Counted from the first letter of the stretch, positions 1 to 10,410 are shown. The stretch is 64,000 nt of DNA from Burkholderiales bacterium 8X (GCA_902506565.1 LR732703.1:248689-312688); one strand, 5' to 3'. Translations and numbers: made by a program. The notes: a model not told the origin generated them from the letters alone.

Positions 1-1
1 C

Positions 2-3000
2 GCCGCCGCCGTCGTGATGAACGGAGCCTCGCTGAGCCATGCCGGCACCATCGGCACCCCGGGCGGCACAGCGCTCGTCACGATCGGTGGATCCAACACC
101 GTGGTCTGGGAGCAAAGCGGACAAATCGACGGTAGCTTCGAGGTCCGGAACGGCAGCACCTTGAGGCTGCGCAACGTCGGCGACCGCAGGATCACCAACG
201 ACTTCAAGCTGGCCAGCCAGTTCGGTTTCGATGTCGCCGCGTCGACGGTGGTACGCATGGACGGCCTGATCACCGGCTTCGGAAGCGTCGAGAAATCGGG
301 CGCCGGAACCCTCATGCTGTCGGGCGGACAACGCTATTCGGGCGGGACGCTGCTCGTGGCAGGGCAGACCATCGGCGTGGCATCGAGCTTCGGCAACGGA
401 GCGATCTTGAACCAGGCCAGCCTGGAAATCGACGCGGCGGTCGATGGCACCCTCGCCAACACCATCTCCGGCCGAGGCAGTGTGACCTTCAGCGGTCGCG
501 GCACCACCCGGCTCGCCGAACGAAACGACTACCTCGGCGGCACCTACCTCAACGATGGCGGAACACTCGTCGGGACTGCCAGGAGCTTCGGGTCGGGCAC
601 GATCCTGAACAACGGAACCCTCGCGATCCGGCAGGACCAGAACGACAGCCTTCTGAACAACGTGCGCGGCGGCGACCTGATCAAGCAAGGAGCGGGCGTG
701 CTGCGCCTCGCCGGAAGCAACAGCCTCCGCGCCATCACGATCGCCGAGGGCGTGCTGGCCGGCTCCGGCACTGCACTCGGCGCACAGTCGATCGTCAACA
801 ACGGGCTGCTGCTCGTCGACGGGAATGCGCAGGTCGACGCGGCCATCAGCGGCCCGGGCCAGCTTCGCAAGACCGGCGACGACGAACTTCGGCTCGGCGG
901 CGTCAACAGCTTTACCGGCACGCTCGATGTCCAGGGCGGCAGCCTGACGGTCGCGAGCGACCGGAGTCTCGGCGCATCGTCCTCGTTGCTGAAGCTGGAC
1001 AACGCGACCTTGCGGGTCACGGGCGACACGACATCGCAACGGGCGGTCGAGCTCGGCGCCAACGGCGCCACCCTGCAAGCCGACCGCGAGCTGATCCTGA
1101 GCGGCCAGGTCCGCGGCGCCGGGTCGCTGGCCAAGACCGGCGCCGGCGTACTCACCCTGCTGGACGCGACCAACAGCCATGCCGGCGGTACCCGCGTGGC
1201 CGCTGGCACCCTGGTCGGTTTCGCAGGCACCTTCGGAAGCGGCGCGATCGTGAACGACGCACGGCTGGTGCTGGCCCAGCCGTCCGATGGCGTCCTTGGC
1301 AACCCGATCTCCGGCAGCGGCTCGATCGAGAAGTCCGGCGCCGGAAGCCTGCGGCTCGCATCCGTGAACGACTACACCGGCACCACCACCATCACCACGG
1401 GCGCCTTGATCGGCACGGTCCGCAGCTTCGGTACGGGGGCGATCAACAACCTCGGCCGGCTGGTGATCGACGAACCGGGCGAAGGCAGCTTCGGCAACGG
1501 GCTCTTCGGCAGCGGGCAGCTGGTCAAGATCGGCGCCGGCAACCTGAGGCTCGAGACGCTCAATCGCTTCACCGGCGGTACGGCGCTGAAAGAAGGTCGG
1601 CTCGACCTCGGACACGAGCAGGCGCTCGGCACCGGCGAACTCGCGATGGACGACGGCACCTCGCTCGGGGTGACCCGCAACGGACTCGTCATCGCCAATG
1701 CCATCCGTCTTGCGGGCGCGGCAGACCCGATCGTGGATACCGGCGCCTTCGACCTGACGTTGACCGGCGCCATCAGCGGCGCCGCCGACCTGAGCAAGCA
1801 AGGCAGCGGTGTCTTGACGCTGCGAGGCGCAAACACCGCCAGCGGCCTGACGCGGGTCGAGGCCGGAACCCTCCGGGCCGGGGCGACCGGCGCGTTCAGC
1901 CCGGCGTCTGCGCATCGGGTGGAGATGGGTGCGATGCTCGATCTGGCGGGCTTCGACCAGACCGTGGCGGGGCTCGCCAACGCGGGCACCGTCTCGCTCG
2001 CGGGAGCGAGGCCCGGCACCACCCTCACCGTGACCGGGCCGTTCGTCGGCAGCAACGGAAGCCTTCGCCTCGGCACCGTCCTGGGCGACAACGCCAGCAC
2101 CAGCGACCGGTTGGTGCTCAGCGGACCGGCCGCCGTGGCGAGCGGGCGCACGCTCCTCGAACTGACCAACGTCGGCGGCCTCGGCGCGCCCACTTCCGGC
2201 AACGGCATCGAGATCGTGTCGGCGGTGGGCGGCGCGACGACCACCGCGCAAAGCACCAAGGACGCTTTCGTCCTCGTTGGCGGGCATGTGGACGCCGGTG
2301 CCTACGAGTACCGGCTGCGGGCCGCCGCTGTCGACGGCAGCGGCGAAAGCTGGTACCTGAGCTCCACGGCGCCGCCGTTGTTCCCGCCGACTCCGCCGGG
2401 TCCGGCGGGTCCGGCGGGTCCGGCGGGTCCGGCGGGTCCGGCGGCGCCGCCGGAGGTCTCTCCGCCCGCCGTTTCGGGAACCGAGCCGGCGGCGGTTCCG
2501 GACGTTCCGCCTCCGAGGTCTGTTCCTGCGATCGAGCTCCCCAGCTACCGGATCGAAGTTCCGCTGCTGGCGGCGCTGCCGGAACAGCTGCGGCAGGCCC
2601 AGCGCACCATGCTGGGCAACCTCCGCCAGCGTTCCGGTGCCGACTCGCGCGCGGGCACGCGTCCAAGGCTTCTTGCCGCCGGCCCGGTCGAGCCCGGCAT
2701 CGCCACCGACGCGGGTGCCGGCGGCGCCGCGCTCGGTCAGCGGCGTGCCTGGGCGCGCGTCGTCGGCAGCGAACGCGAGACCCGACAAGCCGGAACCGTC
2801 TCGCCCACCAGCAAAGGTCGCCTGAGCGGACTTCAGGGTGGCACCGACCTGTGGGCCGACGGCGGATGGCGAGCCGGTCTCTACGCGGGCCAACTACAGG
2901 GCGACATGGACGTGAGCGGTTTTGCGCGCGGCCTCCAGGGCACCCGCGCGGGTTCGAACGAGATCCGCAGCCAGTTCGTCGGCGGCTACGTCACCTGGAC

Positions 3001-3565
3001 GGGCGAAAGCGGCCTCTACGTCGATTCGGTGCTGCAAGGCGCGAGACACCGGATCGACGCCCGCCCGCTCGGCAACCCTTCGGTGCAAGGCAAGGCCAAG
3101 GGGTGGACGGCTTCGGTCGAAGTCGGCAAGCCGTTTCCGATCGCCGGGTCATGGACCGTCGAGCCGCAGGCCCAGCTGCTCCACGAGAGGCTCTCGGTGG
3201 ACGACCTGCAACTCGGTGCAACCCGGGTCCGGAGCGACAGCGCCGGCTCGACCTCCGCGCGCATCGGCCTGCGCATCGAGGGCAGCTTCGCCACTGCCGC
3301 CGGACCGCTGCAACCCTACGGAAGCCTGGACGTGTGGCGCAACGGCAAGGGCTCCGACCGCGCCAACTTCATGACGCTCGCAGGCGGCACGCCGATCGAC
3401 ACCGCGATCGGCGGCACCAGCACCGCCGTCAGCGTGGGCGCCAGCTTGCAGCTCGCAGGCGGCAAGCGCGTGTTCGCCGAGATCGGCAGGAGCTGGGCGG
3501 TGAGCGGCGCAACCCGCAGCCGCTCGTCGGCGCAGGGCAGCATCGGGCTCAAGGTGGCGTGGTGA
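2..3565 (+). CDS. Autotransporter adhesin-like protein, 5' end outside window
   Basis: Type V secreted outer-membrane protein whose C-terminal barrel anchors an exported beta-helical passenger. The frame is open to the left edge, so the signal peptide and N-terminus are missing; GTG at 14 is only the first internal start-like codon. The passenger repeats an autotransporter-associated beta-strand unit: variants of SFGSGTILNNGTL recur about every 65-120 residues, separated by G-S-G-x-L-x-K-x-G-A-G motifs. A Pro-Ala-Gly linker (about residues 790-830 counted from position 14) precedes the barrel (about 910-1183), which ends in the alternating hydrophobic GLKVAW with a terminal aromatic residue. 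The ligand cannot be told from sequence. Confidence 0.9.
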   Translation, partial: AAAVVMNGASLSHAGTIGTPGGTALVTIGGSNTVVWEQSGQIDGSFEVRNGSTLRLRNVGDRRITNDFKLASQFGFDVAASTVVRMDGLITGFGSVEKSGAGTLMLSGGQRYSGGTLLVAGQTIGVASSFGNGAILNQASLEIDAAVDGTLANTISGRGSVTFSGRGTTRLAERNDYLGGTYLNDGGTLVGTARSFGSGTILNNGTLAIRQDQNDSLLNNVRGGDLIKQGAGVLRLAGSNSLRAITIAEGVLAGSGTALGAQSIVNNGLLLVDGNAQVDAAISGPGQLRKTGDDELRLGGVNSFTGTLDVQGGSLTVASDRSLGASSSLLKLDNATLRVTGDTTSQRAVELGANGATLQADRELILSGQVRGAGSLAKTGAGVLTLLDATNSHAGGTRVAAGTLVGFAGTFGSGAIVNDARLVLAQPSDGVLGNPISGSGSIEKSGAGSLRLASVNDYTGTTTITTGALIGTVRSFGTGAINNLGRLVIDEPGEGSFGNGLFGSGQLVKIGAGNLRLETLNRFTGGTALKEGRLDLGHEQALGTGELAMDDGTSLGVTRNGLVIANAIRLAGAADPIVDTGAFDLTLTGAISGAADLSKQGSGVLTLRGANTASGLTRVEAGTLRAGATGAFSPASAHRVEMGAMLDLAGFDQTVAGLANAGTVSLAGARPGTTLTVTGPFVGSNGSLRLGTVLGDNASTSDRLVLSGPAAVASGRTLLELTNVGGLGAPTSGNGIEIVSAVGGATTTAQSTKDAFVLVGGHVDAGAYEYRLRAAAVDGSGESWYLSSTAPPLFPPTPPGPAGPAGPAGPAGPAAPPEVSPPAVSGTEPAAVPDVPPPRSVPAIELPSYRIEVPLLAALPEQLRQAQRTMLGNLRQRSGADSRAGTRPRLLAAGPVEPGIATDAGAGGAALGQRRAWARVVGSERETRQAGTVSPTSKGRLSGLQGGTDLWADGGWRAGLYAGQLQGDMDVSGFARGLQGTRAGSNEIRSQFVGGYVTWTGESGLYVDSVLQGARHRIDARPLGNPSVQGKAKGWTASVEVGKPFPIAGSWTVEPQAQLLHERLSVDDLQLGATRVRSDSAGSTSARIGLRIEGSFATAAGPLQPYGSLDVWRNGKGSDRANFMTLAGGTPIDTAIGGTSTAVSVGASLQLAGGKRVFAEIGRSWAVSGATRSRSSAQGSIGLKVAW
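2399..2443 (+). repeat. 9-bp tandem repeat coding Gly-Pro-Ala
   Basis: Five copies of GGTCCGGCG in a row, in frame within the autotransporter, encoding a Gly-Pro-Ala run between passenger and barrel. Perfect short repeats like this can change copy number by slippage; a whole-unit change keeps the reading frame and only alters linker length. Confidence 0.9.
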
Positions 3566-3600
3566 GGCGGGGTCTCGCCAGGCGGCCGATCGCCGAAACC

Positions 3601-3640
3601 GTGAAACGGTGAAACGGTGGAACGGTGAAGCGGTGAAGCG
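3601..3640 (+). repeat. 8-bp tandem repeat, five copies
   Basis: Five consecutive 8-bp units (GTGAAACG twice, then GTGGAACG, then GTGAAGCG twice) lie between the autotransporter stop and the convergent motB end. No function is evident. A similar 9-bp version occurs at 49929-49955. Confidence 0.9.
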
Positions 3641-3687
3641 TTGACTGCGGGCTGCGCGCAGCCGAAAGCCCAGCGAGCCCCCGGGCC

Positions 3688-4800
<1,113 letters not shown>

Positions 4801-4828
4801 CGGGTCTACCTGCGGGCGCGGTTTCGCG

Positions 4829-5686
4829 TCACTTCTTCTTCACGTGCGCTTCCAGCTCGCTGAAGCTGGGCCGCTCGGTCGAGAACAGCACCTTGCGGCC
4901 GAACTCGATCGCGGTGGTGGGGTTGTAGCCCTGCATGCTGGCGAGGAGCGTAGTCTTGATGCACTGCAGCTCCTTCGAGCCGTCCTCGCACTTCTGCTCG
5001 AGCAGGCCGCCCAGGGGCTCGACCACGCCGTAGGCCAGCAGGATGCCGAGGAAGGTGCCGACCAGCGCCGAGCCGATCATGCCGCCCAGCACCGCCGGCG
5101 GCTGGCCGACCGAGCCCATGGTGTTCACCACGCCCAGCACCGCCGCCACGATGCCGAAGGCGGGCAGTCCGCCGGCCAGGCGCGCGATGGCCGACACCGG
5201 CGCATGCGCCTCCTGGTGATGGGTCTCGATCTCGCTGTCCATCAGCGATTCGATCTCGTGCGCGTTGAGGTTGCCCGACACCATCATCCGCAGGTAGTCG
5301 GTGGTGAACTCGACCACGTGATGGTCGCTGCCCACGGTGGCGTACTTCTTGAAGATCTCGGATTCGTGCGGCGCCTCGACATCCTTCTCGATCGACATCA
5401 GGCCGTCCTTGCGCGCCTTCTGCAGGATGTCGTAGAGCAGCGCCATCAGCTCCATGTAGCGGGCCTTGGTGTACTTGGAACCCTTGAAGGCGAGCGGCAG
5501 CATCTTGACCGTCGCCTTCAGCACCTTGGGCTGGTTGTTGACGACGAAGGCGCCGATGGCGCCGCCACCGATCACCATCATCTCGATCGGCAGCGCATGC
5601 AGCACGACGCCGATGTTGCCGCCGTGGATGATGTAGCCGCCGAAGATGCAGCCCAGCGCGACGAGATAACCGATGATGACGAACAT
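4829..5686 (-). CDS. motA: Flagellar motor stator protein MotA
   Basis: Four-helix membrane protein that couples proton flow to torque on FliG. The 285-residue length is normal. It has the N-terminal pair of membrane helices (FVIIGYLVALGCIFGGYIIH and the IGGGAIGAFVV region), a charged cytoplasmic loop of about 100 residues, and the C-terminal pair (GIVAAVLGVVNTMGSVGQPP and the MIGSALVGTFLGILLAYGVV segment), with the conserved prolines of the family. It lies downstream of flhC, separated by a strong hairpin at 5749-5774, and upstream of motB. Confidence 0.98.
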   Translation of the reverse strand: MFVIIGYLVALGCIFGGYIIHGGNIGVVLHALPIEMMVIGGGAIGAFVVNNQPKVLKATVKMLPLAFKGSKYTKARYMELMALLYDILQKARKDGLMSIEKDVEAPHESEIFKKYATVGSDHHVVEFTTDYLRMMVSGNLNAHEIESLMDSEIETHHQEAHAPVSAIARLAGGLPAFGIVAAVLGVVNTMGSVGQPPAVLGGMIGSALVGTFLGILLAYGVVEPLGGLLEQKCEDGSKELQCIKTTLLASMQGYNPTTAIEFGRKVLFSTERPSFSELEAHVKKK

Positions 5687-5748
5687 GGCGCAGTACGAGT
5701 TTGGATAAGCCGCTATTGGGCCTCGGGTTGCGAGGTGCCGTTCAATGA

Positions 5749-5774
5749 ATAAGGGGCCGTCGAAGGCCCCTTAT
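5749..5774 (-). terminator. Hairpin between flhC and motA
   Basis: Perfect 10-bp stem (ATAAGGGGCC / GGCCCCTTAT) with a 6-base loop, read on the minus strand after the flhC stop. A moderately T-rich tail (TTATTCATT) follows. It could be a partial terminator or an mRNA-processing hairpin that separates flhDC levels from motAB levels. Confidence 0.6.
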
Positions 5775-5827
5775 CGAGTCTTAGCGAAGCGCCACCGCGT
5801 CTTCGCCCACACAGACTTCTCAATCGT

Positions 5828-6367
5828 TCATTGCAGCTGGATGCCGCCGGCAGCCGCGCCCTTGCCGGCACGTGCCGGCGGCTCGCACAGGCCGCACACG
5901 AAGTGGCGGGGGTTCTCGTACGCCTCGGTCACGAAGTGCCCGCCGCACTTGGAGCAGGGCGTGGTCTGCAGCATCTTGTTCTCGACGAAGCGCACCAGGC
6001 GCCAGGCCCGGGTGATCGACAGCTGCGCCTCAAGCCCGCAGGCCTCGATCTGCTCGGTGTACAGCTGGTAGGCCTTGATCAGCGCGTCGATGCCTTCGAG
6101 CGCGCTCGACTTCACCAGCCAGGTGTAGATGTTGTGGAAGAGCGACGAGTGGATGTTCGGCTGCCAGGTCAGGAACCAGTCGGTCGAAAACGGCAGCTGG
6201 CCCTTCGAAGGCGACTTGCCGGCGACTTCCTTGTAGAGCTTCAAGAGACGCTCGTACGACAGCTCGGTCTCGCTTTCGAGCACTTGCAGGCGGGCGCCCA
6301 TTTCGATCAGGTTGATCGCGCGTTCGATCTGCCGCTGTTCGCCGAGGATGCTCTTGGAGGTGGCCAT
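5828..6367 (-). CDS. flhC: Flagellar master transcriptional regulator FlhC
   Basis: Partner of FlhD in the FlhD4C2 activator of class II flagellar promoters. The 179-residue protein keeps the family zinc site: Cys138 and Cys141 (PCSKCGG) with Cys158 and Cys161 (FVCGLCEPP). The start at 6367 (MATSKS) is chosen because the longer open frame upstream overlaps flhD and reads as unrelated low-complexity sequence. It begins 11 bases after the flhD stop. The Ala/Gly-rich C-terminal tail is typical of beta-proteobacterial FlhC. Confidence 0.97.
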   Translation of the reverse strand: MATSKSILGEQRQIERAINLIEMGARLQVLESETELSYERLLKLYKEVAGKSPSKGQLPFSTDWFLTWQPNIHSSLFHNIYTWLVKSSALEGIDALIKAYQLYTEQIEACGLEAQLSITRAWRLVRFVENKMLQTTPCSKCGGHFVTEAYENPRHFVCGLCEPPARAGKGAAAGGIQLQ

Positions 6368-6378
6368 GGTCTTCCTGC

Positions 6379-6714
6379 TCAGAACGCGGTTTCGGCGAAC
6401 CGGCTGGACATCACGATGTTGGCGTGCAGCTTGGTGGTCGCGTCGTTGGCGGTGCGGCTGTTGTTGGTCTTGTGGTTGGTGAGCAGGTTCCAGACCATGT
6501 CGTCGCCGGCGCGGAAGCGGCACAGCAGCATGTTGCCGGAGGCGAGCTTCATGATCTGTGCCGGCGACAGCATCTCGATCAGGTCGGCCGATTCTTCCGA
6601 GATGCCGAGGCGGAAAAGCGCCTGGGCCTTGTCCTGGCGAATCAGGCTCTGCGCCAGCATCAGGTACGTGAGGTTGGCTTCCTTGATTTCAGCCAGCATC
6701 TGTTCGTTCGTCAT
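6379..6714 (-). CDS. flhD: Flagellar master transcriptional regulator FlhD
   Basis: DNA-binding subunit of the FlhDC activator. The 111-residue length and core sequence (NLTYLMLAQSLIRQDKAQA, then MLSPAQIMKLASGNMLLCRF) are typical of the family, which forms a dimer with a helix-turn-helix in the second half. It is the first gene of flhD-flhC-motA-motB, transcribed away from fliC. The 535-base leader on its 5' side is unusually AT-rich for this genome, as expected for a control region. Confidence 0.97.
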   Translation of the reverse strand: MTNEQMLAEIKEANLTYLMLAQSLIRQDKAQALFRLGISEESADLIEMLSPAQIMKLASGNMLLCRFRAGDDMVWNLLTNHKTNNSRTANDATTKLHANIVMSSRFAETAF

Positions 6715-7249
6715 TCGATTTACCTTCGTGTCAGGCGACTGCCCGTCTGTGTGTAGGAGTGGATTCTGGAGTCGATGAAAGAAACTTTAATCCGTTTACA
6801 ACTGTTAAACGTGTCTCCCTAAACAGTCTATGGATAGGTTCTTCTCTTACACCCAAAGTTCTCATTACGAGAAATAGCGGGAATAAGTCGCGCTTTTCAA
6901 TGCATCGGAATGTCGCGACGACAACTTAGGTATTCATCAGCTCGCCAGGGCGGCGTTCGTATTTCACGAACCGCAAAATTTCGCGAAAGTTTGCAAACCG
7001 GCCGGAGCGTGACTTTGTAGACGGCCCGGATCGACCCGTTGCAAGCGTGCGACGCACCCGCGCCGCGCGTATCGAGCGTTCGGCGGATTTCTTGAGGGTC
7101 GGATACAAAAAATAAAGAGCTAAAGACGGTCTCGATTCGACCCGAAAACCATCCCAACGGGCCTCGATGCGAGGTTCGTCTGGCGGCCAGTGTCTTTGCT
7201 GGCGACATTGGCAGAGATGCCGGACTTAATCAGCTCTAGGAGTTTTCAA
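6715..7249. promoter_or_regulatory. Divergent flhDC / fliC control region
   Basis: This 535-base stretch holds no credible gene. The flhD-proximal half (about 6775-6900) is AT-rich and contains an inverted repeat, CGTTTA...TAAACG (6793-6811), that could be an operator. The fliC-proximal half contains a sigma-28-like promoter at 7121-7148. The length suggests several regulators act on flhDC, but no specific binding site can be assigned by eye. Confidence 0.6.
7121..7148 (+). promoter_or_regulatory. Probable sigma-28 (FliA) promoter of fliC
   Basis: TAAAGACG, then 12 bases, then CCCGAAAA. Compared with the FliA consensus TAAAGTTT-N11-GCCGATAA it matches 5 of 8 and 6 of 8 positions with the spacer one base long. 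It lies about 100 bases before fliC. A Shine-Dalgarno-like CTAGGAG precedes the fliC start. Confidence 0.5.
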
Positions 7250-8734
7250 ATGGCCTCGATCATCAACACCAACATCAGCTCCCTCACCGCACAGCGCAAC
7301 CTCACCGCCAGCCAGTCGTCGCTGTCGACCTCGATCCAGCGCCTGTCTTCGGGCCTCCGGATCAACAGCGCCAAGGACGACGCTGCAGGCCTCTCGATCT
7401 CCGACCGCATGACCTCGCAGATCCGCGGCCTGACGGTGGCCAGCCGCAATGCCAACGACGGCATCTCGATGGCGCAGACCGCTGAAGGCGCACTGGGCGC
7501 AGCCGGCGACATCCTGCAGCGCATTCGTGAACTGGCCGTGCAGTCGGCCAACGGCACCAACTCCGCCAGCGACCGCAAGGCGCTGAACGAAGAAGTCGTG
7601 CAACTCACCTCGGAGCTCGGTCGCATCGCAGAAAGCACCAGCTTCAACGGCCAGAAACTGCTCGACGGCAGCTTCGCCTCGGCCAGCTTCCAGGTCGGCG
7701 CCAACGCCAACGAAACCATCACCGCGACCACCGCCAACTTCACGACCAGCAAGTACGGCAGCTACCGCGTCGGCTCCAAGGCCGCCAGCTCGACCGATTC
7801 GACCGGTGACCTCGTGGTCGGCAGCACGGCCAACGCCAAGACGGCCGGCACCGGCACGGCTGGCGCCAACCGCGTCGCCGGCGGCGCGTTCACGATCGAC
7901 GGCGCTGCAGGCAGCGCGACCATCACGGCAGCGGCCGGTGCCAGCGCCAAGACGGTCGCCGGCCAGATCAATGCCAAGACCCAGAACACCGGCGTGTCGG
8001 CCACGGCCCGCACCGAGTTCGACCTGACGGCCCTCACCGCCGGCGCCTACAGCCTGAACGTCACGTCGAACAACTCGACCGCCGTCACGGTGTCGTTCTC
8101 GTCCACCGGCAGCACCGCCGACGGCCTGGCCGCAGGCATCAAGGCCTTCAACGACAAGGCCGGCGAAACCGGCGTCACCGCCAAGCTCAACTCGGCAGGC
8201 ACCGGCATCACGCTGGTGAACTCGTCCGGCGAGAACGTCACGGTCGCCAACAACACCGGCAGCACCACGCTCACCGTCGCTGGCCAGGCTACCGCTGCCG
8301 CCGCTTCGGCAATCGTCACCGGTTCGCTGGCACTCGATTCGGACAAGTCCTTCGGCCTCTCCGCCGTCGCCAACACGACCGACTTCTTCACCGCGACGAC
8401 CGCCTCGGCCCAGTTGCAATCGGTGAACAAGCTGGACGTTTCCAGCGCCGACGCGGCGACCCGCGCCCTGGCGATGGTCGACGGCGCGCTGTCGAGCATC
8501 AACAGCCAGCGGGCTTCCTTCGGTGCGTTGCAGTCGCGCTTCGAGACCGCGGTGTCGAACCTGGCCGTGACCTCCGAGAACCTGTCGGCCGCCCGCTCGC
8601 GCATCCAGGACGCCGACTTCGCTTCGGAAACCGCGAACCTCTCGCGTGCCCAGATCCTGCAGCAGGCCGGCACCGCGATGGTGGCGCAAGCCAACCAGAT
8701 CCCGCAGTCGGTGATGTCGCTGCTGCGCGGCTAA
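7250..8734 (+). CDS. fliC: Flagellin FliC
   Basis: Structural subunit of the flagellar filament, exported by the flagellar type III system. The 494-residue protein has the conserved N-terminal D0/D1 ([18 protein letters not shown] through [13 protein letters not shown]) and C-terminal D1/D0 ([20 protein letters not shown] to a terminal LLRG). The centre (about residues 170-400) is a variable Thr/Ala/Ser-rich region that would form the surface. The start at 7250 has the ribosome site CTAGGAG 7 bases upstream; a longer frame from 7190 is not typical of flagellins. It is monocistronic, ending before a strong hairpin at 8794-8829. Confidence 0.98.
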   Translation: MASIINTNISSLTAQRNLTASQSSLSTSIQRLSSGLRINSAKDDAAGLSISDRMTSQIRGLTVASRNANDGISMAQTAEGALGAAGDILQRIRELAVQSANGTNSASDRKALNEEVVQLTSELGRIAESTSFNGQKLLDGSFASASFQVGANANETITATTANFTTSKYGSYRVGSKAASSTDSTGDLVVGSTANAKTAGTGTAGANRVAGGAFTIDGAAGSATITAAAGASAKTVAGQINAKTQNTGVSATARTEFDLTALTAGAYSLNVTSNNSTAVTVSFSSTGSTADGLAAGIKAFNDKAGETGVTAKLNSAGTGITLVNSSGENVTVANNTGSTTLTVAGQATAAAASAIVTGSLALDSDKSFGLSAVANTTDFFTATTASAQLQSVNKLDVSSADAATRALAMVDGALSSINSQRASFGALQSRFETAVSNLAVTSENLSAARSRIQDADFASETANLSRAQILQQAGTAMVAQANQIPQSVMSLLRG

Positions 8735-8793
8735 GCACCCGGGGTTAAGGACGAAACAGGGGGCTCTTGACGGGCTTCCTGCACGCTTTCCGA

Positions 8794-8829
8794 AAGGGCG
8801 GCGAACGGACAATTCCGTTCGCCGCCCTT
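8794..8829 (+). terminator. Terminator hairpin after fliC
   Basis: Perfect 15-bp inverted repeat (AAGGGCGGCGAACGG / CCGTTCGCCGCCCTT) with a 6-base loop, 60 bases after the fliC stop and 31 bases before fliD. The T tail is short, but the stem is by far the strongest hairpin noticed in the flagellar island. It should isolate the highly expressed fliC from fliD. Confidence 0.75.
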
Positions 8830-8860
8830 GGTCCATCGGCCGCACAACGGAGAACATCGC

Positions 8861-10321
8861 ATGGCATCCATCACATCCACCGGCATCGGCAGCGGGCTCG
8901 ACGTGAGCTCGATCATCAGCCAGCTGATGGCGCTCGAAAAGCAGCCGCTCACCCGGCTGCAGACCGCCGGCACGGTGATCGACACCAAGATCTCCGCCTT
9001 CGGCAGCATCAAGTCGCAGGTCTCGGCGCTGGCCGACGTGGCCAAGAAGCTGGCCGACCCGAGCTCGTGGAACGCCAAGGCCGCGACCTCGTCGAACACC
9101 ACCGCGGTCACCGCCTCGGTGAGCGACGGCACCAAGGCCAGCCCGACCTCGTTCAGCCTCGAGGTGCAGCAGCTGGCCAGGTCGCAGTCGATCGCCTCGG
9201 CGGCGCTCGCCACCGGCACCTCGACCGGGACCGGCACCCTGACCTTGCAGTTCGGCGGCTGGAACGCCGGCAGCTTCACGGCCGACGGCGCGAGCACGCC
9301 GCTCAAGATCGAGATCGGCGCGGGCGAGGATTCGGTCGCCGCGGTCGCGGCCAAGATCAATGCCGCCGGCGCCGGCGTGGTCGCCACCGTGATCACCGAC
9401 GACACCGGCCAGCGATTGCTGCTGCGATCGAAGGGCACCGGCGAGGCTTCCGGCTTCCGGGTGCAGGTCGAGGATGCGGACGGCAACAACGCGGACGATG
9501 CGGGCTTGTCGCGCTTCGGCTTCGATCCGCAGACCGGCGCCTTCGGCATGGGCGCCGCGGCGCAGGCCTCGGCCACGCAGTACGGCCAGAACGCCAAGGC
9601 CACGGTCAACGGCATCCCGGTCGTGTCGCAGTCGAACACGCTTTCGGACACCATTCCCGGCCTCAGCCTGGCGCTCGCGCAGGTGACCACCACGCCGGTC
9701 GAGGTCAAGGTGGCGGTCGACAGCACCGCGCTCACCAAGCTCGCGAACGACTTCGTGACCGCCTACAACGCCACCAACGGCCTCCTCAACGAAGCCACCA
9801 GCTACGACGCCGAGAACAAGCAGGGCGCGCTGCTGCAGGGCGACGGCACCACGATCGCCTTGCAGAACGCATTGCGCCGCGTGCTCGGCACCAGCAGCGA
9901 AGGCGGCGGCGCGTTCACGCTGCTGTCGCAGATCGGCATCGGCATCTCGGCCGCCCGCAACGGCAGCATTTCGCTGGACGGCACCAAGTTCAGCAACGCG
10001 CTCAAGAACCCGGCCGACCTGCAGGCCCTGTTCTCGGCCGACACCGGCAATCCGGCGACCGAGGGCTTCGGCCGCAAGCTGAAGGCGCTGACCGACACGC
10101 TGGTCGGCACCGGCGGCGCGATCGACAGCAAGACCACCTCGCTCACCGCCCAGCGCAAGAGCAATGCGAAGGACCAGGACAACATGAACCTGCGCCTGGT
10201 CAGCACCGAAGCGCGGATCCGCAAGCAGTACAGCGCGCTGGACGGCCAGATGGCGTCCTTCAATGCGTTGAGCAGCTACATCACCAACCAGGTGGCGCAG
10301 TGGAACAAGGCCACTTCCTGA
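8861..10321 (+). CDS. fliD: Flagellar filament cap protein FliD
   Basis: Caps the growing filament and folds incoming flagellin. The 486-residue protein has the N-terminal FliD domain (STGIGSGLDVSSIISQLMAL) and the C-terminal coiled region with QMASFNALSSYITNQVAQWN, both diagnostic. The start at 8861 (MASITSTG) is chosen because a GGAGA ribosome site lies 5-10 bases upstream. It is followed by fliS after an 89-base gap that carries its own sigma-28 promoter. Confidence 0.97.
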   Translation: MASITSTGIGSGLDVSSIISQLMALEKQPLTRLQTAGTVIDTKISAFGSIKSQVSALADVAKKLADPSSWNAKAATSSNTTAVTASVSDGTKASPTSFSLEVQQLARSQSIASAALATGTSTGTGTLTLQFGGWNAGSFTADGASTPLKIEIGAGEDSVAAVAAKINAAGAGVVATVITDDTGQRLLLRSKGTGEASGFRVQVEDADGNNADDAGLSRFGFDPQTGAFGMGAAAQASATQYGQNAKATVNGIPVVSQSNTLSDTIPGLSLALAQVTTTPVEVKVAVDSTALTKLANDFVTAYNATNGLLNEATSYDAENKQGALLQGDGTTIALQNALRRVLGTSSEGGGAFTLLSQIGIGISAARNGSISLDGTKFSNALKNPADLQALFSADTGNPATEGFGRKLKALTDTLVGTGGAIDSKTTSLTAQRKSNAKDQDNMNLRLVSTEARIRKQYSALDGQMASFNALSSYITNQVAQWNKATS

Positions 10322-10354
10322 TGCTTTCTCGGTGCATCGAATCGCTGAAGCGGC

Positions 10355-10381
10355 TTGAGTTTGGGGCGTGGATGCCGATAA
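10355..10381 (+). promoter_or_regulatory. Sigma-28 (FliA) promoter of fliS
   Basis: TTGAGTTT-N11-GCCGATAA matches the FliA consensus TAAAGTTT-N11-GCCGATAA at 14 of 16 positions, with exact spacing and a perfect -10 element. It ends 29 bases before the fliS ATG, so fliS-fliT can be transcribed as a late operon independently of fliD. Confidence 0.85.
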
Positions 10382-10410
10382 AGAATGCATACAGCATCAG
10401 GATCCGCACC

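Noticed and set aside
2399..3640. CRISPR-like repeat patterns
   Set aside because: The repeats are 8-9 bp, directly adjacent without spacers; one set is in-frame coding.
7226..10390. Very long antisense open frame (over 1000 codons) opposite fliC-fliD
   Set aside because: It mirrors the third-position bias of real genes; the product is Arg/Gly/Ala-rich without family features, and fliC and fliD are certain.
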